Assembly (NCBI RefSeq): GCF_002127215.1
Contig: NZ_NFUT01000002.1
Span: 248,001 to 312,000 of the forward strand
Direction of reading: 5' to 3'
Source: Hydrogenophaga sp. IBVHS2
Lineage (GTDB): Bacteria > Pseudomonadota > Gammaproteobacteria > Burkholderiales > Burkholderiaceae_C
DNA length: 64,000 nt
The notes beneath the pieces were generated by a model, which was given only the letters and a program-made list of their open reading frames with translations, searched no databases and was not told the origin of the DNA. Within the stretch, counting starts at the first letter, position 1. Each line of letters begins with the position of its first letter. This document shows positions 13,614 through 21,855 of the stretch, in pieces. A program made the position numbers and the translations under genes.

Positions 13614-13635
13614 AATGAATACCAAAGTATTCATT
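13614..13635. promoter_or_regulatory. Perfect 9-bp inverted repeat, candidate operator
   Basis: AATGAATAC (13614-13622), the spacer CAAA, then GTATTCATT (13627-13635) form a perfect dyad in an AT-rich pocket between coaBC and the periplasmic binding protein gene. A TATATT hexamer at 13597-13602 could be a -10 box, which would place the dyad just downstream of the transcription start. This layout suits a repressor site. The regulator is not identifiable here. Confidence 0.5.
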
Positions 13636-13667
13636 TGGGCATTCATCAACCCCAACCGGAATCCTCC

Positions 13668-14561
13668 ATGCTCCTGTACCGATCCCTGCTGTCCTGCTGC
13701 CTGGTTTTTGCCCTGTCCGGCCCAGCCATGGCCCAGTCGCCGTCCACGCTGGACAAGGTCAAGACCTCTGGCGCCATCACCATCGCTTACCGCGAGGCTT
13801 CGCTGCCCTTCTCGTACCTGGGGGCCGATGCCCAGCCCACCGGCTTCGGGTGGGACATCTGCGGACGGATCGTCGACCAGGTCCGGCGGGTCATCGGTCG
13901 CAGCGATCTGGTTGTCAGGACCCAGGCCATCACGGCGCAGAACCGCATCCCCTTGCTCACCAACGGCACCGTCGACATCGAATGCGGCTCCACCACCAAC
14001 AATGCCGAGCGCAACAAGCAGGTGGCCTTCAGCATCAACTACTTCTACACCGGCACGCGCTTCCTGGTGAGGGCCGACTCGCCGGTGCGCTCGGTGGCCG
14101 ACCTCAAGGGCCGCAAAGTGGTCTCCACCACCGGCACCAGCAACCTGCAGGTCCTGCGCAAGCTCAATGCCGATCGCGGTCTGGGCTTTGACCTCATCTC
14201 GGCCAAGGACCATGCGGAATCCGCCCTGCTGGTGCAGCAGGGACGCGCCGATGCCTTCGGCATGGACGACATCCTGCTCTACGGGGTGCGTGCCAGTGCG
14301 GTCAACCCGGCATCGCTGGCGGTGGTGGGCGAGACGATCCAGGTCGAGCCCTACGCGATCATGCTGCGCAAGGACGACCCGGCCTTCAAGAAGCTGGTGG
14401 ACGACACGCTGAAGGATCTGATCCGCACCGGCGAATTCACTCAGCTGTACAAGAAGTGGTTCGAGTCGCCGATCCCGCCCAAGGGCATCAACCTGAATGC
14501 CCCCATGAGCGAAGAACTGCGGGCCAACCTCAGGAACCTGTCCGACCAGCCCGCCCAGTAA
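13668..14561 (+). CDS. Amino-acid ABC transporter periplasmic binding protein (GltI-like)
   Basis: 297-residue family 3 solute-binding protein resembling the glutamate/aspartate receptor GltI. It has a signal peptide (hydrophobic LLSCCLVFALSGPAMAQ), LDKVKTSGAITIAYREASLPFSY, WDICGRIVD, and the ligand-region motif IECGSTTNNAERN. No permease or ATPase gene accompanies it, so it is an orphan binding protein. The ATG at 13668 is preferred over an upstream in-frame start because the signal peptide begins there. It converges with the racemase-family gene, suggesting acidic amino acids as ligand. Confidence 0.87.
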   Translation: MLLYRSLLSCCLVFALSGPAMAQSPSTLDKVKTSGAITIAYREASLPFSYLGADAQPTGFGWDICGRIVDQVRRVIGRSDLVVRTQAITAQNRIPLLTNGTVDIECGSTTNNAERNKQVAFSINYFYTGTRFLVRADSPVRSVADLKGRKVVSTTGTSNLQVLRKLNADRGLGFDLISAKDHAESALLVQQGRADAFGMDDILLYGVRASAVNPASLAVVGETIQVEPYAIMLRKDDPAFKKLVDDTLKDLIRTGEFTQLYKKWFESPIPPKGINLNAPMSEELRANLRNLSDQPAQ

Positions 14562-14573
14562 GGCGGCCAAGCT

Positions 14574-15647
14574 TCATTGGCCGGCATCCAGCCGGCCGAT
14601 GTGGTCCAGGGTGATGCGGAGCGGGTCCGCCACCGTCGCCCGGACCAGCAGGTCCCGCACATCGTTGTCTCCCCGCTCGCGCAGTGTGGTCACGATCTCG
14701 GGCACTTCGGTGCAGGCGGCAAGCACCACGAAGGGCTGCGCCGTCCCCACCGCCCCGGTGGTGATCAGCTGGCGGAAGAGGGCCTGTCCATGGTGCAGCA
14801 CCGCATCGGTATCGAAGGCCTTGACCCCCTGATAGATGGCTGCCATCAGGCTGGTCTGGGCGACGGGGTCCGGCACCACGCAGGTCACCCCGCCTGTCTG
14901 CAGCGGATCGAGGTAGAGCCGGGTCCTGAGGGTGCCGTCGGTGCCCAGGACGAGTACAGGTAGGCCGCCCCGACCTGTGGTGTCGGTCAGGGATCGGGCC
15001 ACGCTTTCCACCATCGACTGCAACCGCCAGCCGGGCGCTTCATCGGGCCGGTTCAGCTCGATGACACCGGGCACGAAGTTGTGCGCCGTGTTGCAGGCCA
15101 CCACGACATGGACCGGGCCGAGGTGGCGGGTTTCCAGTTCGGCTTCTGCTGCGGCAATGCCCTGGCGCAGGGCCTGCACCACCTCATGGTGCAGGGGCGA
15201 GGGCACACCCAGCCGCTCGTTTTCTGCCAGCGCCAGTGTCCGGTCGGGCACGCTGCACAGTTGCAGAAGGACGATTTCGCGTTCATGTCCGAAACGCTCC
15301 AGCGCCGAATGCATGGCCTGCGCCCCTGCCAGGGGTCCCATGCCACCGACGATCAACAGCGCCGGTCGGCGCGCACCCCAGGGCACGCAACGCAGCAGTT
15401 CCACCGGGAAGTCCTGATCGCGCGCCGTGCGGCCTTGCAGGTGGGCCACTTGCCTGGCGTGGGCATGCAGTTCGGGCACATAGATCTCGGTCAATGCCCG
15501 TTGTGCGCTGGTGGCCACGGTCCAGCGCCAGCGCGTCGGGATGTGGAGGGATGAAGGGCTTTCACCGCGCAACGTCCCGGTGTCCAGCGGTGCTTCGGGC
15601 GCGGAACGGGGCGGGGTGGATGGCTGGACAACGGATCGGCGAATCAT
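14574..15647 (-). CDS. Aspartate/glutamate racemase family protein
   Basis: 357-residue protein with an unusually long N-terminus (~110 residues) before the racemase core. The core shows IVGGMGPLAGAQAMHS, the first catalytic Cys in VVACNTAHNF and the second in VLAACTEVPEI, so both cysteines of the two-base mechanism are present. Aspartate racemases are usually ~230-250 residues; the N-terminal extension (TEIYVPELHAHAR...) is not recognised. It converges with a GltI-like receptor gene only 12 bp away. The substrate is inferred as an acidic amino acid or related compound. Confidence 0.82.
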   Translation of the reverse strand: MIRRSVVQPSTPPRSAPEAPLDTGTLRGESPSSLHIPTRWRWTVATSAQRALTEIYVPELHAHARQVAHLQGRTARDQDFPVELLRCVPWGARRPALLIVGGMGPLAGAQAMHSALERFGHEREIVLLQLCSVPDRTLALAENERLGVPSPLHHEVVQALRQGIAAAEAELETRHLGPVHVVVACNTAHNFVPGVIELNRPDEAPGWRLQSMVESVARSLTDTTGRGGLPVLVLGTDGTLRTRLYLDPLQTGGVTCVVPDPVAQTSLMAAIYQGVKAFDTDAVLHHGQALFRQLITTGAVGTAQPFVVLAACTEVPEIVTTLRERGDNDVRDLLVRATVADPLRITLDHIGRLDAGQ

Positions 15648-15800
15648 CGGGGTTCCCGCGTGAATGGCGATGGGCCATGGGTCACACCGGGACCGTGATT
15701 TCTTCTGAGATTTGGGTGATCAGTGCGTTGGGCACGTGATCCTTCCGCCGGGGATGCTGTGGTTAAATAATTGAATGCTTATATAAACAGGAGACGCCTG

Positions 15801-16841
15801 ATGCCCATGATCCAGACTTCCCCTTCCGGCATCCGGCGCCGGGACTGGCTTCGCCTGGCCGGCGGCTCGGCATGCGCTGCAGCCGGCCTCGCCGCATTCC
15901 CAGAAGTCCGTCTGTTCGCCCAGCAGGCCCAGCACTTCATCGCCGGCCCCCCGGTGCCCGATGTGCCGCCGCAGCGGGTGTCGCAACGGGTCTGGCTGGT
16001 GCATGCGCGCGACGGCTTTCCCACCGCCGCCAACCAGGGTCTGATGGCCAATGTGGTGTTCGTGGTGACCCAGCAGGGTGTGGTCATGCTGGATTCGGGC
16101 TGCTCGCTGCAGATCGGCGAGATGGCCCTCCGCATGATCCGCACCGTCACACCACAGCCGGTGGTGGCCATCTTCAACAGCCACTACCACGGCGACCACT
16201 GGCTGGGCAACCATGCCTTCGTCAACGCCTTCGGTGCCGACCTGCCCATCCATGCGCTGGCCCACACCCGGGCACAGATCGAAGGGGCTGAAGGCAGCGC
16301 CTGGCGCAGCATGATGGAGCGCTGGACCCAGGGCGCCACGCTGGGCACAAAGGTGGTGGCGCCCAACCGCACGGTGGCGCACGGCCAGACCTTCGACTTC
16401 GGCGACACCCGGCTGCGGCTGCACCACTACGGCACGGCCCACACGCCGTCCGACCTCAGCGTGGAGGTGGTGGAAGACCGGGTGACCTACGTGGGCGACG
16501 TGGCCATGGGCAACCGCATCGCCAACATGGACGACGGCTCGTATGTCGGCACGCTCAGGTACTACGCCGCGCTCCACAAGGCTGCCGGCGATCAGACCTG
16601 GCTGCCCGGCCATGGCCTGCCGTCCAGGGACCTTCTGAAGGACTACGGTGACTTCATGGCCGGCATCTACGAGCCCTGCGTGCAGGCGGTGAAGGACGGT
16701 GCCCCCATGGACGCGGCCCGAGCCGCCGTGCTGCGCGACCCGCGCGTGGCTTCGCGTGCGGCCGGCATGCAGGGCTTCGAGAACAACATCGGCAAGTACA
16801 TCAGCCTGGCCTATCTGGAGGCCGAGAAGGAAGCCTTCTGA
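15801..16841 (+). CDS. Tat-exported MBL-fold metallohydrolase
   Basis: 346-residue metallo-beta-lactamase-fold hydrolase. The N-terminus has a twin-arginine signal (IRRRDWLRLAGGSACAAAGLAA), so it is probably exported folded. The metal site is canonical: NSHYHGDHWLGNH (His128, His130, Asp132, His133), with Asp in VTYVGDVAMG and His in WLPGHGLPS. It resembles the SoxH-like hydrolases further along the window but keeps all zinc ligands. The ATG at 15801 follows the RBS CAGGAG at 15788-15793; an upstream in-frame ATG at 15771 lacks one. The region just upstream (15760-15790) is notably AT-rich. Confidence 0.88.
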   Translation: MPMIQTSPSGIRRRDWLRLAGGSACAAAGLAAFPEVRLFAQQAQHFIAGPPVPDVPPQRVSQRVWLVHARDGFPTAANQGLMANVVFVVTQQGVVMLDSGCSLQIGEMALRMIRTVTPQPVVAIFNSHYHGDHWLGNHAFVNAFGADLPIHALAHTRAQIEGAEGSAWRSMMERWTQGATLGTKVVAPNRTVAHGQTFDFGDTRLRLHHYGTAHTPSDLSVEVVEDRVTYVGDVAMGNRIANMDDGSYVGTLRYYAALHKAAGDQTWLPGHGLPSRDLLKDYGDFMAGIYEPCVQAVKDGAPMDAARAAVLRDPRVASRAAGMQGFENNIGKYISLAYLEAEKEAF

Positions 16842-16854
16842 GGCCCTCCGGGGC

Positions 16855-17970
16855 TCAGGTCCACCAGGGCAGCAGGCGCTTCATCGAGGCCACCTCGCCG
16901 CAGTGGTCCGGCGCATAGCCGGGCAGCGTGAGCAGGCGCTGCGCCCAGGCGGCGCTGGTGAGGTGCTGCAGCAGGCGCTGCATGGCCGGTGTCTCCAGCG
17001 AGGTCTTCAGGCACACCAGCAGGTAGCGCTCCTGCACCAGCGGGATGAAGTCCAGCCCGTGCTGGCGAGCCGCGTACTCGGTCCCCACACCCACGTCGGC
17101 CGTGCCCCCGACCACCGCCATGGCCACGGCGGCGTGCGAGCCTTCGATGCGGTGGTAGCCCTCGATGTCGGCTTCCAGCAGCTGGGCCTGCAGCAGCAGC
17201 TCGTCCACCAGCAGGCGGGTGCCGGTGCCCAGGGCGCGGTTGACGAAGCGGGCCTGCAGCCGGGCCACATCGTCCATGTCGCGCAGCCGCAGCGGGTTGC
17301 CCGGTGCCACCATCAGACCTTGTGAGCGGCGGGCAAAACCGATGATCTTGTGCAGACCCGGCTTGAGCAGCGGCCGGTAGGTGCGGGCGCTGATGCTGCC
17401 GGCGGCGGCAAACGGCTGGGTGTGGAAGGCTGCCAGCGAACAGCGCCCTTCGTTGAGCGCGCGGATGGCATCCACGCTGCCGCAGAAGCGGATGTCCAGG
17501 TGCAGCCGGTCGGCCGCCTGGGCGGTGTGTTCCTGCAGGGCCGACAGGGCCAGGTCGTGGCTGGCATAGAGGGTGAGCAGATCGTGCTGACCGGCGTCGG
17601 CCTCGCCCTCGCCGTCCAGCACGCGGGCAAAGGCCCGCTCGATCTCGGCCCGCAGGTGCTCCAGCTGCGGCCCCAGCCGGGCCTGGGCCAGGCGTTCGGC
17701 GGTCAGCAGCCGTTCGCCGAAGGGCGTGAGGCGTGCGGCCTGTCCACGCTCCCAGAAGATCAGGGGCTGGCCCAGCTCCACTTCCCAGTCGCGCAACTGA
17801 CCCCAGACATGCCGGTACGACAGGCCGATGCTGCGCGCCGCCGCCGAGATCGACCCCTGCGTGCGCACCGCGTGCAGCACGTCCATCATCGGGTTGCGCA
17901 GCAAGGCCGGTGCGCCCGGGCCGCTGGTCCGGGGCTGGCCGATGGTGTAGGACAGCTCGATGCTTCGCAT
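16855..17970 (-). CDS. ModE-like HTH regulator with periplasmic-binding-protein-like sensor domain
   Basis: 371-residue transcription factor. Residues ~23-105 form a ModE/LysR-type winged helix (AVRTQGSISAAARSIGLSYRHVW, then RLTPFGERLL). Residues ~130-360 resemble a substrate-binding-protein fold (HDLALSALQEH, GTGTRLLVDELL, GSHAAVAMAVVGGTADVGVG), not the paired TOBE/MOP domains of E. coli ModE. It is divergent from the tungstate transporter genes with 118 bp between starts, so it most likely senses tungstate or molybdate and regulates uptake, in the manner of TunR-type regulators. The ligand is inferred from context. Confidence 0.82.
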   Translation of the reverse strand: MRSIELSYTIGQPRTSGPGAPALLRNPMMDVLHAVRTQGSISAAARSIGLSYRHVWGQLRDWEVELGQPLIFWERGQAARLTPFGERLLTAERLAQARLGPQLEHLRAEIERAFARVLDGEGEADAGQHDLLTLYASHDLALSALQEHTAQAADRLHLDIRFCGSVDAIRALNEGRCSLAAFHTQPFAAAGSISARTYRPLLKPGLHKIIGFARRSQGLMVAPGNPLRLRDMDDVARLQARFVNRALGTGTRLLVDELLLQAQLLEADIEGYHRIEGSHAAVAMAVVGGTADVGVGTEYAARQHGLDFIPLVQERYLLVCLKTSLETPAMQRLLQHLTSAAWAQRLLTLPGYAPDHCGEVASMKRLLPWWT

Positions 17971-17992
17971 GGATGCGCAGTGTGCCTCAAGC

Positions 17993-18035
17993 CGATACGG
18001 GGGTTACCGGGTAACGTATGTCGGTCGGTTCATAC
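17993..18035. promoter_or_regulatory. Nested dyads in the tup regulatory gap, candidate operator
   Basis: GTTACC-G-GGTAAC (18003-18015) is a perfect short palindrome. It is followed by GTATG (18016-18020), ten bases, then CATAC (18031-18035), a second perfect dyad, and is preceded by CGATAC (17993-17998), which is also the complement of the GTATG arm's neighbourhood. The cluster sits between the ModE-like regulator gene and tupB and is the best candidate for the regulator's binding site. It does not match the E. coli ModE box closely. Confidence 0.45.
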
Positions 18036-18088
18036 CGCGAATCCACGTAGAGCCGGACAAGGCCCGTGCGATTAAGCTGCGCCGCAAC

Positions 18089-18817
18089 ATGAACACGTTT
18101 GCGGGCAGCGTGACCACGGCGCTGCAGTTGATCTTCTCCGGCGACGCCGCCCTCTGGGCGGTGGTGCTGCGCTCGCTGGCGGTCAGCGCCACCGCCTGCC
18201 TGCTGGCCTGCAGCGTGGGCATCGTGCTGGGCGCGTGGCTGGGGGTGGTGCGGTTCCGGGGGCGGGACAGCGTGCTCACCCTGCTCAACACGTTTCTGGC
18301 CATCCCGGCGGTGGTGGTGGGGCTGATCATCTACCTGCTGCTGTCCCGTTCCGGCCCGCTGGGTTTCCTGGGCTGGCTGTTCAGTTTTCAGGCCATGGTG
18401 CTGGCCCAGGCGGTGCTGGTGCTGCCGCTGGTCACGGCGCTGACCCGACAGGCCGTGGAAGACGCGGACCGCGAACACGGCGAGCAGCTGCGCTCGCTGG
18501 GCGCGGGCACCGGGCTGCGCAGCCTGCTGCTGGCCTGGGACGAACGCTACGCCCTGCTGACCGTGCTCATCACCGCCTTCGGCCGCGCCATCTCCGAGGT
18601 GGGCGCCGTGATGATCGTGGGCGGCAACATCGAAGGTTTCACCCGCGTCATGACCACCGCCATCGCACTGGAAACCAGCAAGGGGGATCTGCCGCTGGCC
18701 CTGGGCCTGGGACTGGTCCTGATGGCGGTGGTGCTGCTGCTCAATGCCCTGGTCTCGGCCCTGCGCCGCTGGCGCGAGCGCGCCGACGGCCTGATGCCGG
18801 TGGCGGTGCCGGCATGA
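18089..18817 (+). CDS. tupB: Tungstate ABC transporter permease TupB
   Basis: 242-residue inner-membrane permease of the TupB/WtpB type, with about five or six hydrophobic segments (AVVLRSLAVSATACLLACSVGIVLGAWLG and others). The cytoplasmic loop that contacts the ATPase is visible as DREHGEQLRSLGAGTG, followed by FGRAISEVGAVMIVGGNI, the EAA-type region characteristic of tungstate and molybdate permeases. The ATG at 18089 is chosen; its stop overlaps the start of tupC (ATGA). Confidence 0.92.
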   Translation: MNTFAGSVTTALQLIFSGDAALWAVVLRSLAVSATACLLACSVGIVLGAWLGVVRFRGRDSVLTLLNTFLAIPAVVVGLIIYLLLSRSGPLGFLGWLFSFQAMVLAQAVLVLPLVTALTRQAVEDADREHGEQLRSLGAGTGLRSLLLAWDERYALLTVLITAFGRAISEVGAVMIVGGNIEGFTRVMTTAIALETSKGDLPLALGLGLVLMAVVLLLNALVSALRRWRERADGLMPVAVPA

Positions 18818-19590
18818 AGCCCTTGCCCGAGACCCTGGCCCACGCGGCCGCTGCGGCCGTGTCCCCGGTCTGCTTCGACCTGCGCGGCGTGCGCGTGCAT
18901 CTGGGCTCGGCGGGCCGCCGTCCGGCGCTCGACCACATCTTCCTGCGCATCGCCGAGGGCGAGCGCGTGGCGCTGGTGGGTGCCAACGGCAGCGGCAAGA
19001 GCACCCTGCTGCGCACGCTGCACCGGCTGCAGCCGGTCAGTGCCGGCGAGATCCACACGCCTGAGCAGCGCCAGGTGGCCATGCTGTTCCAGCGGCCGCA
19101 CATGCTGCGCCTGAGCGCACGCCGCAACATCGCGCTGGGCCTGTGGATGCAGGGCGTGCCCTGGCGCGAGACGCGCGAGCGGGCGCTGCAGGCCCTGGCC
19201 AAGGTCGAGCTCACCGACATCGCCGAGCGCAACGCCCGTGCCCTCTCGGGCGGGCAGCAGCAGCGCCTGGCGCTGGCCCGTGCATGGGCGCTCCGGCCCG
19301 ACGTCTGGCTGCTCGACGAGCCCACCGCCAGCCTCGATCCGCATGCCAAGCGCGAGGTCGAGGCCCTGATCGCCGCCTTCACCCAGGCCCCCACCGCCAG
19401 CGGCCGCGCGCCCACGCTGGTGTTCAGCAGCCACAACCTGGGCCAGGTCAAGCGCCTGGCCAGCCGGGTGGTCTACCTGGAACAGGGCCGCCTGCTGGCC
19501 GACCTGCCGGTCCACGACTTTTTCAGCCACGACATCCTGCGCGCCGTCTGCCCGCAGGCCGATCTGTTCGTACAAGGAGAGGCCCTGTGA
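18814..19590 (+). CDS. tupC: Tungstate ABC transporter ATP-binding protein TupC
   Basis: 258-residue ABC ATPase. Walker A GANGSGKSTLL, signature LSGGQQQRLALARA, Walker B VWLLDEPTASLDP and the H-loop VFSSHNLGQVKRLA are all intact. The N-terminal ~25 residues before the nucleotide-binding domain are extra. It lies between tupB (4-base overlap) and tupA (GTGA overlap) and drives tungstate import. Confidence 0.93.
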   Translation: MKPLPETLAHAAAAAVSPVCFDLRGVRVHLGSAGRRPALDHIFLRIAEGERVALVGANGSGKSTLLRTLHRLQPVSAGEIHTPEQRQVAMLFQRPHMLRLSARRNIALGLWMQGVPWRETRERALQALAKVELTDIAERNARALSGGQQQRLALARAWALRPDVWLLDEPTASLDPHAKREVEALIAAFTQAPTASGRAPTLVFSSHNLGQVKRLASRVVYLEQGRLLADLPVHDFFSHDILRAVCPQADLFVQGEAL

Positions 19591-20408
19591 TCCGTTTCAT
19601 GCCACTGGTGGTCGCTGCCGCCGTCGGCGCCTGCGCCCTGCTGGGCAGCGCCCCCGCGCTGGCGCAGGCCAGCATCGTGATCGCGTCCACCACATCCACC
19701 GAGCAGTCCGGCCTGTTCGGCCATCTGCTGCCCGGGTTCAAGAAGGCCACCGGCATCGACGTGAAGGTGGTGGCCCTGGGCACCGGCCAGGCCATCGACA
19801 TGGCCCGCCGCGGCGATGCGGACGTGCTGTTCGTGCACGACAAGCTGGCCGAAGAAAAATTCGTGGCCGACGGCTTTGCCGCCAGGCGCCAGGAGGTCAT
19901 GTACAACGATTTCGTGCTGATCGGCCCCAAGGCCGACCCGGCCGGCACCCGGGGCCGCGACATCGTGGCCGCGCTCAAGAAGGTCGCCAGAGCCAATGCG
20001 CCCTTCATCTCGCGCGGCGACAAGAGCGGCACCCATGCCGCCGAGCTGCGCTTCTGGAAACTGACCGACACCGAGGCCAACAAGGGCTCGGGCTACCGGG
20101 AGTGCGGCTGCGGCATGGGCCCGGCGCTGAACATCGCGGCCAGTGCCGCCCAGGGCGCCTACGTGCTGGCCGACCGCGGCACCTGGCTCAACTTCAAGAA
20201 CCGGGCCGACCTGACCGTGCTGGTGGAGGGCGACCAGCGCCTGTTCAACCAGTACGGCGTGATGCTGGTGAGTGCCGCCAGGCACCCGCAGGTCAAGACC
20301 GCCGAAGGCCAGAAGTTTGTCGACTGGGTCACCGGCCCGGCCGGTCAGGCCACCATCGCCAGCTACAAGATCGGTGGCGAGCAGCTCTTCTTCCCCAACG
20401 CAAAATGA
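19587..20408 (+). CDS. tupA: Tungstate-binding periplasmic protein TupA
   Basis: 273-residue periplasmic binding protein with a signal peptide ending GSAPALAQA. The mature N-terminus has the diagnostic oxyanion motif ASTTSTEQSGLF of TupA, then GTGQAIDMARRGDADVLFVHD and FISRGDKSGTHAAEL, the second ligand segment. TupA proteins prefer tungstate strongly over molybdate. The GTG at 19587 follows AAGGAG (19574-19579); ATG at 19599 is possible. It would feed the tungsten aldehyde oxidoreductase encoded 27 kb away. Confidence 0.93.
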   Translation: MIRFMPLVVAAAVGACALLGSAPALAQASIVIASTTSTEQSGLFGHLLPGFKKATGIDVKVVALGTGQAIDMARRGDADVLFVHDKLAEEKFVADGFAARRQEVMYNDFVLIGPKADPAGTRGRDIVAALKKVARANAPFISRGDKSGTHAAELRFWKLTDTEANKGSGYRECGCGMGPALNIAASAAQGAYVLADRGTWLNFKNRADLTVLVEGDQRLFNQYGVMLVSAARHPQVKTAEGQKFVDWVTGPAGQATIASYKIGGEQLFFPNAK

Positions 20409-21211
20409 GGCTCGCACTCGGTCTTCCCTTCGTGCTGGCCGGGTGTGCCATGACGTCGCCTGTTCCTGCTCCTGTGTCTTCCACGCCGGTGGCCGTCTAT
20501 GCCGCCGGCAGCCTGCGCGAGGTGCTGACCGAGATCGCGCGCGACCACGAGGCCCGCACCGGGCAGAAGCTGCAGCTCACGTTCGCGGCTTCGGGGCTGC
20601 TGCGTGAGCGCATCGAGAAGGGCGAACCGGCCCAGGTGTTCGCCTCGGCCGACACCCAGCATCCGCAGCGGCTGGCCGCCGCTGGGGGCTGGCAGGCGCC
20701 GCAGGTGTTCGTGCGCAACAGCCTGTGCGCGCTGACCCAGGCCGAGGTGTCGACCACGCCACAGACGCTGCTGGCCACGCTGCTGGACCCGGCGATCCAG
20801 GTGGGCACATCCACGCCCAAGGCCGATCCCTCGGGTGACTATGCCTGGGAGCTGTTCCGGCGTGCCGACGCGCTGCAGCCCGGTGCCTACGCCACGCTGG
20901 ACCGCAAGGCCCTGCAGCTCACCGGCGGGCCGGATTCGCCGCGCCCGCCAGCGGGCCGTGGCACCTATGAGTGGGTGATGGACCAGCGCCAGGCCGACGT
21001 CTTCCTGACCTACTGCACCAACGCCGTGGCGGCGCAGCGCCAGCTGCCGCGCCTGAAGGTGGTGGCGGTGCCGCCGGCCTTGCAGGTGGGCGCTGCGTAT
21101 GGTCTGACCGTCAGGCGCGATGCGTCGCCCGCGGCGGCCGACTTTGCCCAGGCCCTGCTGCAGCCGCCGGCCCAGGCAGCGTTCGCCCGTTATGGCTTCG
21201 GGGCACCCTGA
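20405..21211 (+). CDS. ModA-like molybdate/tungstate-binding lipoprotein
   Basis: 268-residue second binding protein, overlapping tupA by ATGA. A short signal with lipobox LAGC (Cys14) indicates a lipoprotein. The ModA family features are VYAAGSLREVLTEIA, FAASGLLRERIEKGEPAQVFASAD, TSTPKADPSGDYAWELF, and VFLTYCTNA near the C-terminus. An inserted stretch GGPDSPRPPAGRGTYEW lies in the hinge region. No second permease or ATPase is nearby, so it either shares TupBC or acts as an independent oxyanion scavenger. Confidence 0.87.
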   Translation: MRLALGLPFVLAGCAMTSPVPAPVSSTPVAVYAAGSLREVLTEIARDHEARTGQKLQLTFAASGLLRERIEKGEPAQVFASADTQHPQRLAAAGGWQAPQVFVRNSLCALTQAEVSTTPQTLLATLLDPAIQVGTSTPKADPSGDYAWELFRRADALQPGAYATLDRKALQLTGGPDSPRPPAGRGTYEWVMDQRQADVFLTYCTNAVAAQRQLPRLKVVAVPPALQVGAAYGLTVRRDASPAAADFAQALLQPPAQAAFARYGFGAP

Positions 21212-21414
21212 ACAGGGTGTTGCTGCCGGGTTGACTACACTACCGGGCATGAAACCCCCCGTGTCCCGCCCGAACTGTTGCCGCCGCCGCGCGCCGGCCG
21301 CACTTTCCTGAGCCCGGCGACACGCTCCCCCCTTCACATTCGCGCATCTCCTGTCGCCGGGCCCCTCGCCCCGCGCTGCCGTGGCCGTCTGCGGCCACCC
21401 TTCGGGAGATCTCC

Positions 21415-21813
21415 ATGAATCTGTTCCATGGTGGGCGCACGCTCACCCAACTCGACGCCGTCCGACTGCACAAGCTGGTCGATCGTGCCCCTTCCGACAC
21501 CCTGGACGAACTGCTGGCCTGGGCCGACACCGTCGATTCGCGCGCGGTACCGTCCGATGTGATCACCATGTATTCGCAGTTCGAGGTCCAGGAGCCCGGG
21601 GCCGACCGGCCACGCCGCCTGACCCTGTGCTATCCCGATGACGCCGAGCCGTCCGCGGGCTTCATCTCGGTGCTCTCGCCGGTGGGGGCGGCCCTGCTGG
21701 GCCTGCGGGTGGGCGACACCGCCCGCTGGACCGGGCCGGGCGGCCAGCGCGGCAGCGCGCGGGTCAGTGCCCTGCTGTTCCAGCCCGAGGCCAGCGGCGA
21801 CTACACCACCTGA
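21415..21813 (+). CDS. Rnk/GreA-GreB C-terminal domain protein
   Basis: 132-residue protein with the RNA-polymerase-interacting GreA/B C-terminal fold: MYSQFEVQ, RRLTLCYPDDAEPSAGFISVLSPVGAALLGLRVGD. The short N-terminal helix region (LDAVRLHKLVDR...LDELLAWADTVDSRAVP) matches Rnk-like regulators of nucleoside diphosphate kinase. It probably binds RNA polymerase without cleavage-factor activity, since the long GreA coiled coil is absent. It stands alone, about 200 bp after the tup operon. Confidence 0.85.
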   Translation: MNLFHGGRTLTQLDAVRLHKLVDRAPSDTLDELLAWADTVDSRAVPSDVITMYSQFEVQEPGADRPRRLTLCYPDDAEPSAGFISVLSPVGAALLGLRVGDTARWTGPGGQRGSARVSALLFQPEASGDYTT

Positions 21814-21855
21814 GGTGACAGCGCGCGGTCTGTGCGCGTGACACACTGCCGCCCC

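Noticed and set aside
15801..16841. Third quinoprotein relay metallohydrolase
   Set aside because: It has a canonical HxHxDH site and a Tat signal, and is far from the quinoprotein genes. I kept the general MBL-fold call.
21204..21219. CACCCTG-AA-CAGGGTG as the terminator of the tup operon
   Set aside because: The dyad covers the stop codon of the last gene, its two-base loop is too tight for a good hairpin, and no T-run follows. Too little to call.
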